A stretch of DNA of 35,867 nucleotides from Gammaproteobacteria bacterium (GTDB lineage: Bacteria; Pseudomonadota; Gammaproteobacteria; Steroidobacterales; Steroidobacteraceae), in contig SHZN01000005.1 in assembly GCA_009692245.1 (NCBI GenBank), positions 1-35,867 of the forward strand. Reading direction: 5' to 3'. How positions within the stretch are numbered: the stretch's first letter is position 1; the number at the start of each line of letters is the position of its first letter. The position numbers were made by a program, and so were the translations under genes. Under the pieces are notes generated by a model, which saw only the letters and a program-made list of their open reading frames with translations, was not told where the DNA came from and made no database searches. Below, in pieces: positions 1 to 9,678 of this stretch.

Positions 1-768
1 GAGCGGCCCGCCGGTCAGGACGATGCGTTCGTAATCCAGACCGGACATCAGGATGGCCGCGCCCTGACCGATGCCGCCCAGCAGGTTTTCCATCGGCACG
101 AAGCAGTCTTCGAAAACGAGTTCGCTGGTGTCCGAGCCGCGCATGCCGAACTTGTCGAGTTTCTGCGCGCTCCTGTAGCCATTCATGCCGCGTTCGACGA
201 TGAATGCCGTGATGCCGGGTGCGCCGCTGCCGGGTTCGACGGTTGCGTAGACGACGGCCGTGTCGGCCTCCGGACCATTGGTGATCCACATCTTGCTGCC
301 ATTCAGCACGAAGCCGTCGCCACGGCGATCGGCCCGCGTGCGCATCGAGATGACATCGGATCCGGAGCCCGGCTCGCTCATCGCCAGTGCGCCGACATGC
401 TCACCGTTGATCAGCTGCGGGAGATAGCGGTGCTTCTGTGCGTCGTTCCCCCAGCGCCGTAGCTGGTTGACGCAGAGATTCGAATGCGCGCCATAAGACA
501 GTCCGACCGAGCCCGAGCAGCGACTGATCTCTTCCATCGCGATGACATGCTCGAGGTAGCCGAATCCGAGGCCGCCGAACTCCTCCGGCACAGTCATGCC
601 GAGGAGCCCCATCGCGCCCAATTCAGGCCACAGGTCGCGCGGGAACAGGTTGCTGCGGTCGATCTCGTCGGCGCGCGGCGCAATGCGGCGCAGGGCGAAT
701 TCGCGCACGGCACGGCGCAGGTCGTCGGCCCGCTCGCCGAGCTGGAAGTCGAAGTCCACCTGGAACAT
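1..768 (-). CDS. liuA: Isovaleryl-CoA dehydrogenase / acyl-CoA dehydrogenase, C-terminus off the left edge
   Basis: Manual minus-strand translation from ATG at 768: [25 protein letters not shown]...[46 protein letters not shown]...[17 protein letters not shown]...[19 protein letters not shown]. Absent from the ORF track because it runs off the edge. Confidence 0.9.
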   Translation of the reverse strand, partial: MFQVDFDFQLGERADDLRRAVREFALRRIAPRADEIDRSNLFPRDLWPELGAMGLLGMTVPEEFGGLGFGYLEHVIAMEEISRCSGSVGLSYGAHSNLCVNQLRRWGNDAQKHRYLPQLINGEHVGALAMSEPGSGSDVISMRTRADRRGDGFVLNGSKMWITNGPEADTAVVYATVEPGSGAPGITAFIVERGMNGYRSAQKLDKFGMRGSDTSELVFEDCFVPMENLLGGIGQGAAILMSGLDYERIVLTGGPL

Positions 769-811
769 GGCACCTCCGGGGCGGCCTGTGCCCCCTTGTC
801 AGGCACATATT

Positions 812-824
812 ATTGTCCGACAAT
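812..824. promoter_or_regulatory. Candidate GntR/FadR-subfamily operator ATTGTCCGACAAT
   Basis: Inverted repeat ATTGT-CCG-ACAAT; contains TTGTCCGACAA, which fits TNGTNNNACNA; lies in the divergent intergenic region between liuA and a GntR gene. Confidence 0.6.
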
Positions 825-850
825 CAGACAGGCAAGTTTGAGACGGAGAA

Positions 851-1597
851 GTGCGACCCGTGTTCGATCCGCTTGGTTATGCACCCGCCTACCTGCGCGT
901 TTCCGAAGCGATCCGGGACCGGATCTTGCGCCGTGACCTGAAGGAAGGGCAGGCGCTCCCGACCGAAACCGAGCTGGCACGCCAGTTCGAGGTCAACCGT
1001 TCGACCGTGCGCGAGGCGCTCCGCAAGCTCGAGAGCAGTGGCCTGCTGGGGCGGCGCGCAGGCGGGAAGAGGCTATATGTCACGCGGCCGACCCGAGAGT
1101 CGGTGGGCGGCGGCCTGTCGCAGGCCCTGGCCCTGCATGAAACACGGGTCGTGGACGTTTGGGAGGCACTGCAGGCCGTGCAGCCCGGCATCGCTCAGGC
1201 GGCGGCGCTACGCCGGACGCCTGCGGCGCTCGAGCGACTCGCGGCGGCAGCACGGCGCTTTGCGGGCCGGCGCGCCGATCGCGATCACGCGGTCGAGGAC
1301 GTGGCGGATTTTTTCAATGCCCTGGGGGAAGCCAGCGACAACCTGGTCTTCGTGCTACTGAATGAGCCCTTGTTGCGGCTGCTGAAGCCGAGCCTCGCCG
1401 TGATCATCGACCGCGTGGCTCAGGCGCGCGGCCGTATCGAGACCGCGCAAAAGCACATCGTGAATGCCGTCGCGGCGAAAGATTCGGAAACGGCCGCGGC
1501 CTGGATGACGCGCCATGTGCGCGACTTTCGCCGCGGCTACGAGGTGGCTGGCATTCCGCTGTCCTCGGAAGTCGGCCAGGACCTTGACGTCGCCTGA
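851..1597 (+). CDS. GntR-family transcriptional regulator, FadR/FCD type
   Basis: N-terminal wHTH (EAIRDRILRRDLKEGQALPTETELARQFEVNRSTVREALRKLESSGLLGRR) plus alpha-helical C-terminal domain. Confidence 0.9.
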   Translation: MRPVFDPLGYAPAYLRVSEAIRDRILRRDLKEGQALPTETELARQFEVNRSTVREALRKLESSGLLGRRAGGKRLYVTRPTRESVGGGLSQALALHETRVVDVWEALQAVQPGIAQAAALRRTPAALERLAAAARRFAGRRADRDHAVEDVADFFNALGEASDNLVFVLLNEPLLRLLKPSLAVIIDRVAQARGRIETAQKHIVNAVAAKDSETAAAWMTRHVRDFRRGYEVAGIPLSSEVGQDLDVA

Positions 1598-1611
1598 GCC
1601 GGTCTCAGGCG
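1591..1611. terminator. Hairpin containing both convergent stop codons
   Basis: CGCCTGAG-CCGGT-CTCAGGCG, perfect 8-bp stem; includes the TGA of the regulator and the stop of the thiolase. No clear T-tract. Confidence 0.4.
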
Positions 1612-2786
1612 ATTTCGACTGCAATGGCCGTGGCTTCGCCGCCGCCGATACAAAGCGCGGCGATGCCGCGTTTCTTGCCGCGCTTGATCAAGGCATGCAG
1701 GAGTGTCGTCATGATGCGCGCGCCCGTGGCGCCGATCGGATGGCCCAGCGCGCAGGCGCCGCCATTCACATTAACGCGGTCGTGTGAGATGCCGATGTCC
1801 TTCATCGAAGCCATGGTCACGACCGCAAAGGCTTCGTTGACCTCAAAGAGATCGACATCGTCCGCGCGCCAGCCGGCCTGCTTCAGGACCCTGGCGATGG
1901 CGCCCGCCGGTGCGGTCGTGAACCACTCGGGTGCATGAGCGAAGCTTGCATGCGCAACGATGCGCGCAATGGGCTTGAGACCTGCGCCAGCCGCCGCCTG
2001 CGGGCTCGCGAGCAGGAGCGCCGCCGCGCCATCGGCAATGGACGACGAACTCGCCGCCGTGACCGTGCCGTCCTTGGCGAATGCGGGCTTGAGATTCGGG
2101 ATCTTTTCGATCGAGACGGCGAATGGCGTCTCATCGCGCGCCACGATTCGCTCGCCCTTGCGATCGGTGATCGTGACGGGCGCGATTTCAGTTTCAAATG
2201 CCTTCGATTCAACGGCCGCAAGTGCGCGACGCACCGATTCCGCCGCGAATGCGTCCTGGTCGGCGCGCGTGAAGCCGTACTTGGCTGCGGTCGCATCGGC
2301 GAAGCAGCCCATCAGCTTGCCGTCCCAGGGACTCTGCAGGCCGTCGTAGAACATGTGGTCGATAATCTCGCCATGACCCATGCGATATCCCGCGCGGGCC
2401 TTCAGCAGCAAATATGGTGCGTTTGTCATGGACTCCATGCCGCCCGCCAGCACCAACGAGGCGCCACCGGCTGCGATCTGGTCGGAGGCGAGCATCACGG
2501 CTTTCATGCCGGATCCGCACATCTTGTTGACCGTGGTGGCCGGGACCGAAATCGGCACACCGGCGGCGATCGCCGCCTGGCGTGCCGGCGCCTGGCCCAG
2601 GCCGGCCGGCAGCACACAGCCCATAACGACTTCATCGATGGTGGCCGGATCGACACCGGCGGTCGCGATGGCGGCGCGCAGCGCGGTAGCGCCAAGGGCA
2701 GGGGCCGCGACCGCCGCGAATGCCCCCAGCATTGAGCCGATCGGTGTACGCCGTGCGGCCAGAATGACGACCGAATTTTGAGTCAT
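1605..2786 (-). CDS. Acetyl-CoA C-acetyltransferase (thiolase)
   Basis: MTQNSVVILAARRTPIGSMLGAFA..., VNKMCGSGMKAVMLA, NVNGGACALGHPIGATGARI, CIGGGEATAIAVE; thiolase motifs. Start at the internal ATG. Confidence 0.92.
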   Translation of the reverse strand: MTQNSVVILAARRTPIGSMLGAFAAVAAPALGATALRAAIATAGVDPATIDEVVMGCVLPAGLGQAPARQAAIAAGVPISVPATTVNKMCGSGMKAVMLASDQIAAGGASLVLAGGMESMTNAPYLLLKARAGYRMGHGEIIDHMFYDGLQSPWDGKLMGCFADATAAKYGFTRADQDAFAAESVRRALAAVESKAFETEIAPVTITDRKGERIVARDETPFAVSIEKIPNLKPAFAKDGTVTAASSSSIADGAAALLLASPQAAAGAGLKPIARIVAHASFAHAPEWFTTAPAGAIARVLKQAGWRADDVDLFEVNEAFAVVTMASMKDIGISHDRVNVNGGACALGHPIGATGARIMTTLLHALIKRGKKRGIAALCIGGGEATAIAVEIA

Positions 2787-2867
2787 GTAATTGATCCTGC
2801 TGGTATTTATAGCCACCGTATCGCACTGCACCATGACGCATTGTGCGGGATTTCGTTGCGGATCCCT

Positions 2868-3422
2868 TCATTTTGCCATGCAAAAAGAAAAGTGTCGCGG
2901 CCCAATGGGCCAGCCCCCGGCCGGCAGGCCACCGCGCTCGGCGATCGTGTGCAGGGTCAGGGCCGTCACGACGATGATTTCGAGATCGTTGATCGCCCCG
3001 GAGGCCTGCAGGGCACGGATCATTTCAAAGCCGTCGATACCCGGCATGCGCAGGTCGGTGATCAGGAGGTCGGGCCGCGCCGAGCCGATGCGAACCAGCG
3101 CATCGAAACCGCTTGGCACGCTTTGCAGTTCACTGGGCAGGCCCCAGGATCCCAGATGCAACTCGAACAAACGGCGGAAATCCGGCTCGTCCTCGACGAT
3201 CAGGACCTGGTAACTATCGCTTTCGGCGCGCCGCGCAAGTTCGCCGCCGCGCATGCGCAGCAACTCCTCGACCGACGACAGCAGGATCGGGCGGTGGCCG
3301 CCAGGGGTCTTCCACGCGGGCAGCACACCGCCCTCGGACCACAATTGCACGGTGCGCAGCGATACGCCCAGGCGTTCCGCAGCCGCACGGGTCGAAAAGA
3401 CGTCCTGTTCGGCTTGTTCCAA
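2868..3422 (-). CDS. MerR/excisionase-like HTH fused to a C-terminally truncated response-regulator receiver domain
   Basis: STRAAAERLGVSLRTVQLWSEGGVLPAWKTPGGHRP (HTH), then VLIVEDEP...LLITDLRMPGIDGFEMI...IIVVTAL (receiver); ends without the beta-5 Lys-Pro. TTG start. Confidence 0.8.
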   Translation of the reverse strand: MEQAEQDVFSTRAAAERLGVSLRTVQLWSEGGVLPAWKTPGGHRPILLSSVEELLRMRGGELARRAESDSYQVLIVEDEPDFRRLFELHLGSWGLPSELQSVPSGFDALVRIGSARPDLLITDLRMPGIDGFEMIRALQASGAINDLEIIVVTALTLHTIAERGGLPAGGWPIGPRHFSFCMAK

Positions 3423-3579
3423 CTGGTCTGCCGCACTCCCTGCAATCAGTTGTTCCCGACGACCTTCATGACAGCATCAGTCGGCCCTCGAATGCAATCA
3501 ACCCGCGCGCCGGGCAGGCACAATTTGAGCCGACCCCGGCTGCCGTTACACTGTCCCCTCGGTCCTCTGGAGGTCCGCG

Positions 3580-6500
3580 ATGAGCAGTCCGGCCGAACGC
3601 ATCGACAGGGACGCCGACCCGGCGCGCTGGCCGCTGCGCTTCGTCAGCGCTGCCTCGCTGTTCGACGGCCATGACGCCGCGATCAACATCATCCGCCGGA
3701 TACTGCAGGCGCATGGCGCCGAGGTGATCCACCTGGGCCACAACCGCAGCGTGGCCGATATCGTTCGCGCAGCGATCCAAGAGGATGCTGATGGCGTCGC
3801 GGTCAGCAGCTACCAGGGCGGTCACAACGAATATTTCCGCTACATGGTGGACATGCTGCGCGAGCGTGGTGCGGGCCACATCAAGGTCGTGGTGGGCGGG
3901 GGCGGCACGATCGCGGCGCATGAAATCGAGGAACTCGAGGCCTATGGCATCGAGAAGATATACACGCCCGACGACGGCCTGCGCCTGGGCCTCGACGGAA
4001 TGATCAGCGACGTGTTCCGCAGGGTGCAAAGCGGGGCGAGGCCGGCATTCGACTGCAACGCCGTCTCGGCGGACGATCCCGTGGGACTCGCGCGCGCCAT
4101 TTCTGCACTGGAGCAGGGTAGCAACGAGGCGCTGGTGACGAGGATCCGCAGTCTTGCCGCCAAGACTGTGAATCGGCCGCCGGTGCTCGGCATCACCGGC
4201 ACGGGCGGGGCGGGCAAGTCCTCGCTGACGGACGAGATCCTGAACCGGATCGTGCGTTTCTTCCCGGACCGCAAGGTTGCCATCGTCGCGATGGACCCGA
4301 CTCAGCGGCGCTCGGGCGGGGCGCTCCTGGGCGACCGCATCCGCATGAACTCGCTCGCGAACGAGCAACTTTTCATGCGCTCGCTCGCAACGCGGCGCCA
4401 GCACCTGGCAACGAGCGCGGTGCTCGCGGACACGGTGCAGTTGCTGAAAACCGCCGGATTCGACCTGATCGTCATCGAGACTGCGGGCATCGGCCAGAGC
4501 GACACCGAGATCGTGGATCTGGTGGACCTCTCGATGTACGTGATGACGAGCGACTACGGCGCGGCGAGCCAGCTCGAGAAGATCGACATGCTGGACTTCG
4601 CGGATTTTATTGCGCTCAACAAGTTCGAGAAGCGCGGCGCTGAGGATGCCCTGCGCGACGTGCGAAAACAGTTGGCGCGCAACCGGAAGCTCTTCAAGAC
4701 GCCGCCCGAGCAGCTGCCGGTCTACCCGACCATCGCGAGCCAGTTCAATGACGCGGGTGTCAACACATTGTTTGCCGCGCTCTGCGCAAAGCTTCACGAG
4801 CAATGGGGCCGCCTGAGGCCTTGGCAGCCCGAAGGGCTCGCACCGCTCGGCCCGCCACATCGCCAGGCGGTCATCCCGGGCGAGCGCGTGCGCTATCTGG
4901 CGGAGATTGCCGCTGACGGGCGCAAGGCGCATCAGGGGGCGCTTACTGCCGCGGAAGCGGCAAGTCGCGCGCATGGTCTGCATCGTGCGATGACCGCGGC
5001 CGGTGATCCTGCGCTTCCGGGCCCGCTCGATCGTTATCCGGAGGCGGGGTTGCGGGACGCCGACGGCGCAATGCAGAAACTGCGGCGCGAATACAACGCG
5101 GCACTCGACGCGGTCGGGCCAGAGGGCATCGCGCTGCTGAAGGCCTGGCCAGAGCGTGACGCGGCCGCTACCGCAGACGAATACAGTTACAAGGTCCGCG
5201 ACCGTGAAGTGCGCGGCGCGAATTACACCGAGTCGCTATCGCATCTGAAGCTTCCGAAGATCGCGACTCCACGGTATCGCGATTGGGGCGACCTTCTCGC
5301 GTACCTGCTGACCGAGAATCTGCCCGGCTCCTATCCGTACACCGGTGGCATCTATCCGTATCGACGCGAGGACGAGGATCCGACCCGCATGTTCGCGGGC
5401 GAGGGCATGGCGGAGCGCACGAACCGGCGTTTCCATTACGTCGCTGCTGGGCACAAGGGCGCGCGGCTCTCGACCGCCTTCGATTCGACCACGCTTTACG
5501 GCGAGGACCCCGACGAACGTCCCGACATCTACGGCCGCATCGGCAATTCGGGTGTCTCGATCGCGACACTTGACGACATGAAGCGCCTGTATTCCGGATT
5601 TGACCTCTGCGCGCCGTCGACATCTGTCTCGATGACGATCCATGGCCCGGCGCCGATGATCCTCGCAATGTTCATGAATACCGCCGTGGACCAGCAGGTC
5701 GAGCGGCAGCTGCGGGAGAGCGGCGGCTGGGCGGCCGCCGAGGCGAAGATTGCAAGGCTCTTCGCGGGCCGCGAGCGGCCGCGCTACCGCGGCGAATTGC
5801 CGCCCGGCCACGATGGCAGCGGCCTCGGGCTGCTGGGCGTCAGCGGCGATCTGCTGTTTGACGGCGAAACTTACGGAAAGATCCGCGCCGATGCGCTTGC
5901 GAAAGTGCGCGGCACGGTGCAGGCCGATATCCTGAAGGAGGACCAGGCCCAGAACACCTGCATCTTCTCGACCGAGTTCGCGCTCAGGATGATGGGCGAC
6001 ATGCAGCAGTTCTTCATCGACAATCGCGTGCGGAATTTCTATTCGGTGTCGATCTCGGGCTATCACATCGCGGAAGCCGGCGCGAACCCGGTCTCGCAAC
6101 TCGCATTCACGCTCGCGAACGGCTTCACGATCGTCGAGTACTACCTTTCGCGAGGCATGAAGATCGACGACTTCGCGCCGAACCTGTCGTTCTTCTTCTC
6201 GAATGGCATGGATCCCGAATACGCCGTGATTGGGCGTGTCGCGCGCCGCATCTGGGCGCGTGCGATGCGCGATCATTACGGCGCCGGACCGCGCAGCCAG
6301 ATGCTGAAATACCACGTGCAGACGTCCGGGCGCTCGCTGCATGCGCGCGAGATCCAGTTCAATGACATCCGCACGACGCTGCAGGCGATGTATGCGCTCT
6401 TTGACAGCTGCAACAGCCTGCACACCAATGCCTATGACGAGGCGATCACGACGCCGACCGAGGAAAGCGTGCGCCGCGCGGTCGCGATCCAGCTGATCAT

Positions 6501-7010
6501 CGCGCGCGAGCTTGGCCTCAATCAGAACCAGAATCCCTGGCAGGGATCATTCGCGCTCGAGCGGCTGACCGAAGTGGTAGAGGAAGCCGTCTACCGGGAA
6601 TTCGAGAGCATCTCGGAGCGTGGCGGCGTGCTGGGTGCGATGGAGACCATGTACCAGCGTGGCAAGATCCAGGAAGAATCGCTCTACTACGAGCACAAGA
6701 AGCACGACGGCAGCCTGCCCATCGTCGGCGTCAACACGTTCCTGCCTGAGCATGCGAATCCCGACGAGAACCGGCATGCCGAGCTGATCCGCTCGACCGA
6801 GATGGAAAGCAGGCGCAGGTTTTCGCGGTACGCGCGTTCAACGATGCCCATGGGTCCGCGCAGGGCGCTGCTCTCGATCGATTGCAGGCTTCGGCGGCCA
6901 CGGCCGGAAATGTGTTCGGCGAACTCATGGAGACCGTGAAATCGGCTTCACTCGGACGCATCTCTCGCGCGCTTTACGCCGTCGGGGGCCAATACTGCCG
7001 CAACATGTGA
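3580..7010 (+). CDS. icmF: Fused isobutyryl-CoA mutase (B12 domain + MeaB-like GTPase + mutase large domain), with an apparent -1 nt frameshift near 6806-6809; the uninterrupted ORF in this assembly ends at 6939
   Basis: FDGHDAAINIIRRIL (B12), GITGTGGAGKSSLTDE (P-loop), RMFAGEGMAERTNRRFHY, SVSMTIHGPAP, SISGYHIAEAGANPVSQLAFTLANG. After 6808 another frame reads QAQVFAVRAFNDAHGSAQGAALDRLQASAATAGNVFGELMETVKSASLGRISRALYAVGGQYCRNM*, a mutase-like C-terminus. Confidence 0.88.
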
Positions 7011-7012
7011 AG

Positions 7013-7723
7013 CTAGAGCAGGGGCTCCGGCAGCGCCGCCGCGATCTGCTCGCGCGCGGCATCACGCACCGTGGCCGCGACCACGCCCGGAGCGGCTGTC
7101 ATCGGCGCAAGCGCCTCGACCTCGATTCGCGACCAGCGCGGCACGAAGGTTTTCGCGTGCAGCGCGCGACGGGTGCCACGGATGGCGACCGGTGCGACCG
7201 GCACGCCGGCGCGTGCCGCGGTCACGAATGCCCCGGTATGGAAGCGCGCAACGCCCGTCTGCGCGCCGAATGTCCCTTCGGGAAAGAATGCGACCGACTG
7301 ACCCTGACTCACGGCGCGCAGGATGCGCCGCGCGTCGTTGGCGCCCTCGTGGCGGTTGCTGCGGTCGACAAATTGATGACCGAGCCGCCGCAGCAGCAGC
7401 CCCACCACCGGTATGCGCGACGCCTCCTTCTTGATCACGAATGCGAAGCGCGGCGGCAAAACCGCGAACAGCAGGGGCCCGTCGAGGTAGCTCGCGTGAT
7501 TCGCGACCACGATGCAAGGGCCTGCCGGCAGGCGGTCCATGCCGATCCGGTGGACGGGCAGGCCACATAGCAGGAAGTACGCGCGGCAAATGAGGCCGGC
7601 CGCGCTGCGGCGCAGCGAGAGCCTCGGCAAGGCGAGCACGGGCAAGGCGGCGATCAACAGCAGCAGGACCACCAGCAGCCAGGCGTAGACGCCCCAGACC
7701 AGGCGCAGCGGATTGGCGGTCAT
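7013..7723 (-). CDS. plsC: 1-acyl-sn-glycerol-3-phosphate acyltransferase
   Basis: NHASYLDGPLL (NHX4D motif), FFPEGTFG, N-terminal membrane helix; start chosen at MTANPLRL. Confidence 0.85.
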   Translation of the reverse strand: MTANPLRLVWGVYAWLLVVLLLLIAALPVLALPRLSLRRSAAGLICRAYFLLCGLPVHRIGMDRLPAGPCIVVANHASYLDGPLLFAVLPPRFAFVIKKEASRIPVVGLLLRRLGHQFVDRSNRHEGANDARRILRAVSQGQSVAFFPEGTFGAQTGVARFHTGAFVTAARAGVPVAPVAIRGTRRALHAKTFVPRWSRIEVEALAPMTAAPGVVAATVRDAAREQIAAALPEPLL

Positions 7724-7792
7724 CGCTTCCCGCCGGCCGGCCACCGGGGGTACTGTGAACTGGTTCCGGTTATGTTAATGGTCATTGTCGTA

Positions 7793-7808
7793 TGTGAGAC
7801 CGGTCACG
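7793..7808. promoter_or_regulatory. Candidate CRP/Vfr/Clp-like site TGTGA-GACCGG-TCACG
   Basis: 9/10 match to TGTGA-N6-TCACA, in the plsC/xerD divergent intergenic region. Confidence 0.4.
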
Positions 7809-7896
7809 TTCGATCACCTCGGAGGCAAACCATACTGCGTCCGCATTCTGTCGCACAGGCCCGTCGCCTGCCATAACGCGCCAGCAGGGCAAGTAA

Positions 7897-8856
7897 ATGA
7901 GCGCAGCCATGAAGTCCTCGACATCGGTACGCGCCGCGACGCTCGCGGCCGCTGAAGCGGCGGGCGACTCCGTCAAGCCGATGATCGTCCGTTTCCTCGA
8001 CGCAGTCTGGATGGAGCGCGGACTTTCGCCAAATACGCTCGCCGCCTACCGGGCCGACCTCACGGCGCTGTCGCGCTGGTTGCGTAAGCGCGGCACGGCG
8101 CTCACGCACACGACGCGCAATGACCTGCTTGCATTTATCGCCTGGCGTGTCGAGACGGGCGCGCGGCCGCGCTCCACGGCGCGCCAGCTGTCGAGTTTCC
8201 GCCGCTTCTTCCGCTACCTGGTGCGTGAGGGCGTCGTCAAGGAAGATCCCACCGCCCAGATCGCGATGCCGAAGATTGGCCGCTCGTTGCCGCAGTCGCT
8301 GACCGAAGCTCAGGTGGACGCACTGCTGGCTGCACCGCTGACCAGCGATCCGCTCGGCTACCGCGACCGCGCGATGCTCGAGGTGCTTTACGCGACCGGC
8401 CTGCGGGTTTCCGAACTCGTGAGTCTCAGGCACGGCCAGGTCAACCAGAATCAGGGCGTGATCCGCATCGTCGGCAAGGGCAATCGCGAGCGGCTCATTC
8501 CGCTCGGCGAGGAAGCCGTGCGCTGGCTCGGCGATTTCGTGCGCGGCGCGCGCAGCGAGATCCTGCTCGACCGCCAGACCGATCACCTGTTCCCGACCCG
8601 ACGCGGCGACCGCATGACCCGCCAGGCCTTCTGGCACATCATCAAGCGTTATGCGAAGAAGGCCGGCATCGAAAAGGAATTGTCGCCGCACACGCTGCGC
8701 CACGCCTTCGCGACCCACCTGCTGAATCACGGCGCCGACCTGCGGGTCGTGCAGATGCTGCTGGGTCACAGCGACCTCTCTACGACCCAGATCTATACGC
8801 ACGTCGCGCGCGAGCGAATGAAAGAATTGCACGCGCAGCACCACCCGCGCGGCTGA
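7897..8856 (+). CDS. xerD: Tyrosine recombinase XerD
   Basis: SAM-like N-terminus; ATGLRVSELVSL, HTLRHAFATHLLNHGADLRVVQMLLGHSDLSTTQIYTHV catalytic motifs; followed by dsbC as is common in gammaproteobacteria. Confidence 0.93.
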   Translation: MSAAMKSSTSVRAATLAAAEAAGDSVKPMIVRFLDAVWMERGLSPNTLAAYRADLTALSRWLRKRGTALTHTTRNDLLAFIAWRVETGARPRSTARQLSSFRRFFRYLVREGVVKEDPTAQIAMPKIGRSLPQSLTEAQVDALLAAPLTSDPLGYRDRAMLEVLYATGLRVSELVSLRHGQVNQNQGVIRIVGKGNRERLIPLGEEAVRWLGDFVRGARSEILLDRQTDHLFPTRRGDRMTRQAFWHIIKRYAKKAGIEKELSPHTLRHAFATHLLNHGADLRVVQMLLGHSDLSTTQIYTHVARERMKELHAQHHPRG

Positions 8857-8904
8857 TAGAATCGACGGCGCTGAACCGCGCCCCGGTGCCGCGGTCCAAA
8901 CCGC

Positions 8905-9678
8905 GTGCAACCACCTGTAGAGGGCCGCTTGAACCGCCAAATCCGGATACTGCCGTCCCTTGCTGCGCTCGCCCTGCTGCTGACGGTGCCGGGTGCATCG
9001 TCGCAATCAGCGCCCAAGCCTGACCCGCGCGCCGAGATTGCGCGCCGCCTGGACGTCAAGCTGGAAGAAATCCAGCCCTCGCCGATCCCTGGTTTATATG
9101 AAGTCCGTTCCGGCACCGATGTCGGTTACATTTCGATGGACGGGCGTTTTTATGTCGACGGCGACATCTTCGACATGAAGACCCGGGACAATCTGACCGA
9201 GACTGCCCGGCAGCAGGGAAGACTCGACTTGTTGGCGAAGGTCCCGGATGCAGACTCAATCGTGTTCGCGCCGCAGGGCCCCGTCCGGCACACGCTCACC
9301 GTATTCACGGACATCGACTGCCAGTACTGCCGCCGCATGCACGAGGAAATGGCCGAATTGAACCGGCTGGGTATCCGTGTCCGCTACCTGATGTTTCCGC
9401 GCAGCGGCCCGGACACGGATTCCTGGCACAAGGCGGAAGCGGTCTGGTGCAGCGCCGATCGTCGCGATGCGCTGACCCGCGCGAAGAAAGGCGAAGTCAT
9501 CAAGGCGCCTGATTGCAAGTCACTGGTCGCCGAACAGTATGCGCTGGGTCATGAGTTGGGAATCCGTGGCACGCCCGCGATCATCACCGACAAGGGCGAG
9601 TACGTGGATCACTACATGCCGGCGGCGCAACTCAGCGAATACCTGTCGAAGCCCGCCGTGGCGGTGGCGTCGGACTGA
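8905..9678 (+). CDS. dsbC: Thiol:disulfide interchange protein DsbC (true start may be the TTG at 8929-8931)
   Basis: Signal peptide, DsbC dimerisation-like N-domain, FTDIDCQYCRRMHEEM, GTPAIITDKGEYVDHY. Confidence 0.88.
   Translation: MQPPVEGRLNRQIRILPSLAALALLLTVPGASSQSAPKPDPRAEIARRLDVKLEEIQPSPIPGLYEVRSGTDVGYISMDGRFYVDGDIFDMKTRDNLTETARQQGRLDLLAKVPDADSIVFAPQGPVRHTLTVFTDIDCQYCRRMHEEMAELNRLGIRVRYLMFPRSGPDTDSWHKAEAVWCSADRRDALTRAKKGEVIKAPDCKSLVAEQYALGHELGIRGTPAIITDKGEYVDHYMPAAQLSEYLSKPAVAVASD

Noticed and set aside
3466-4983. 505-aa minus-strand ORF
   Set aside because: Antisense to icmF; Arg/His/Asp/Val-rich low-complexity composition typical of GC-rich shadow ORFs; no domain recognised.
5236-6423. 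395-aa minus-strand ORF
   Set aside because: Antisense shadow of the icmF mutase domain.
7897-8856. Tyrosine recombinase as evidence of a mobile element
   Set aside because: Sequence and xerD-dsbC order indicate the housekeeping XerD, not an element integrase.
7804-9006. 400-aa minus-strand ORF
   Set aside because: Antisense shadow of xerD/dsbC, which have clear motifs on the plus strand.
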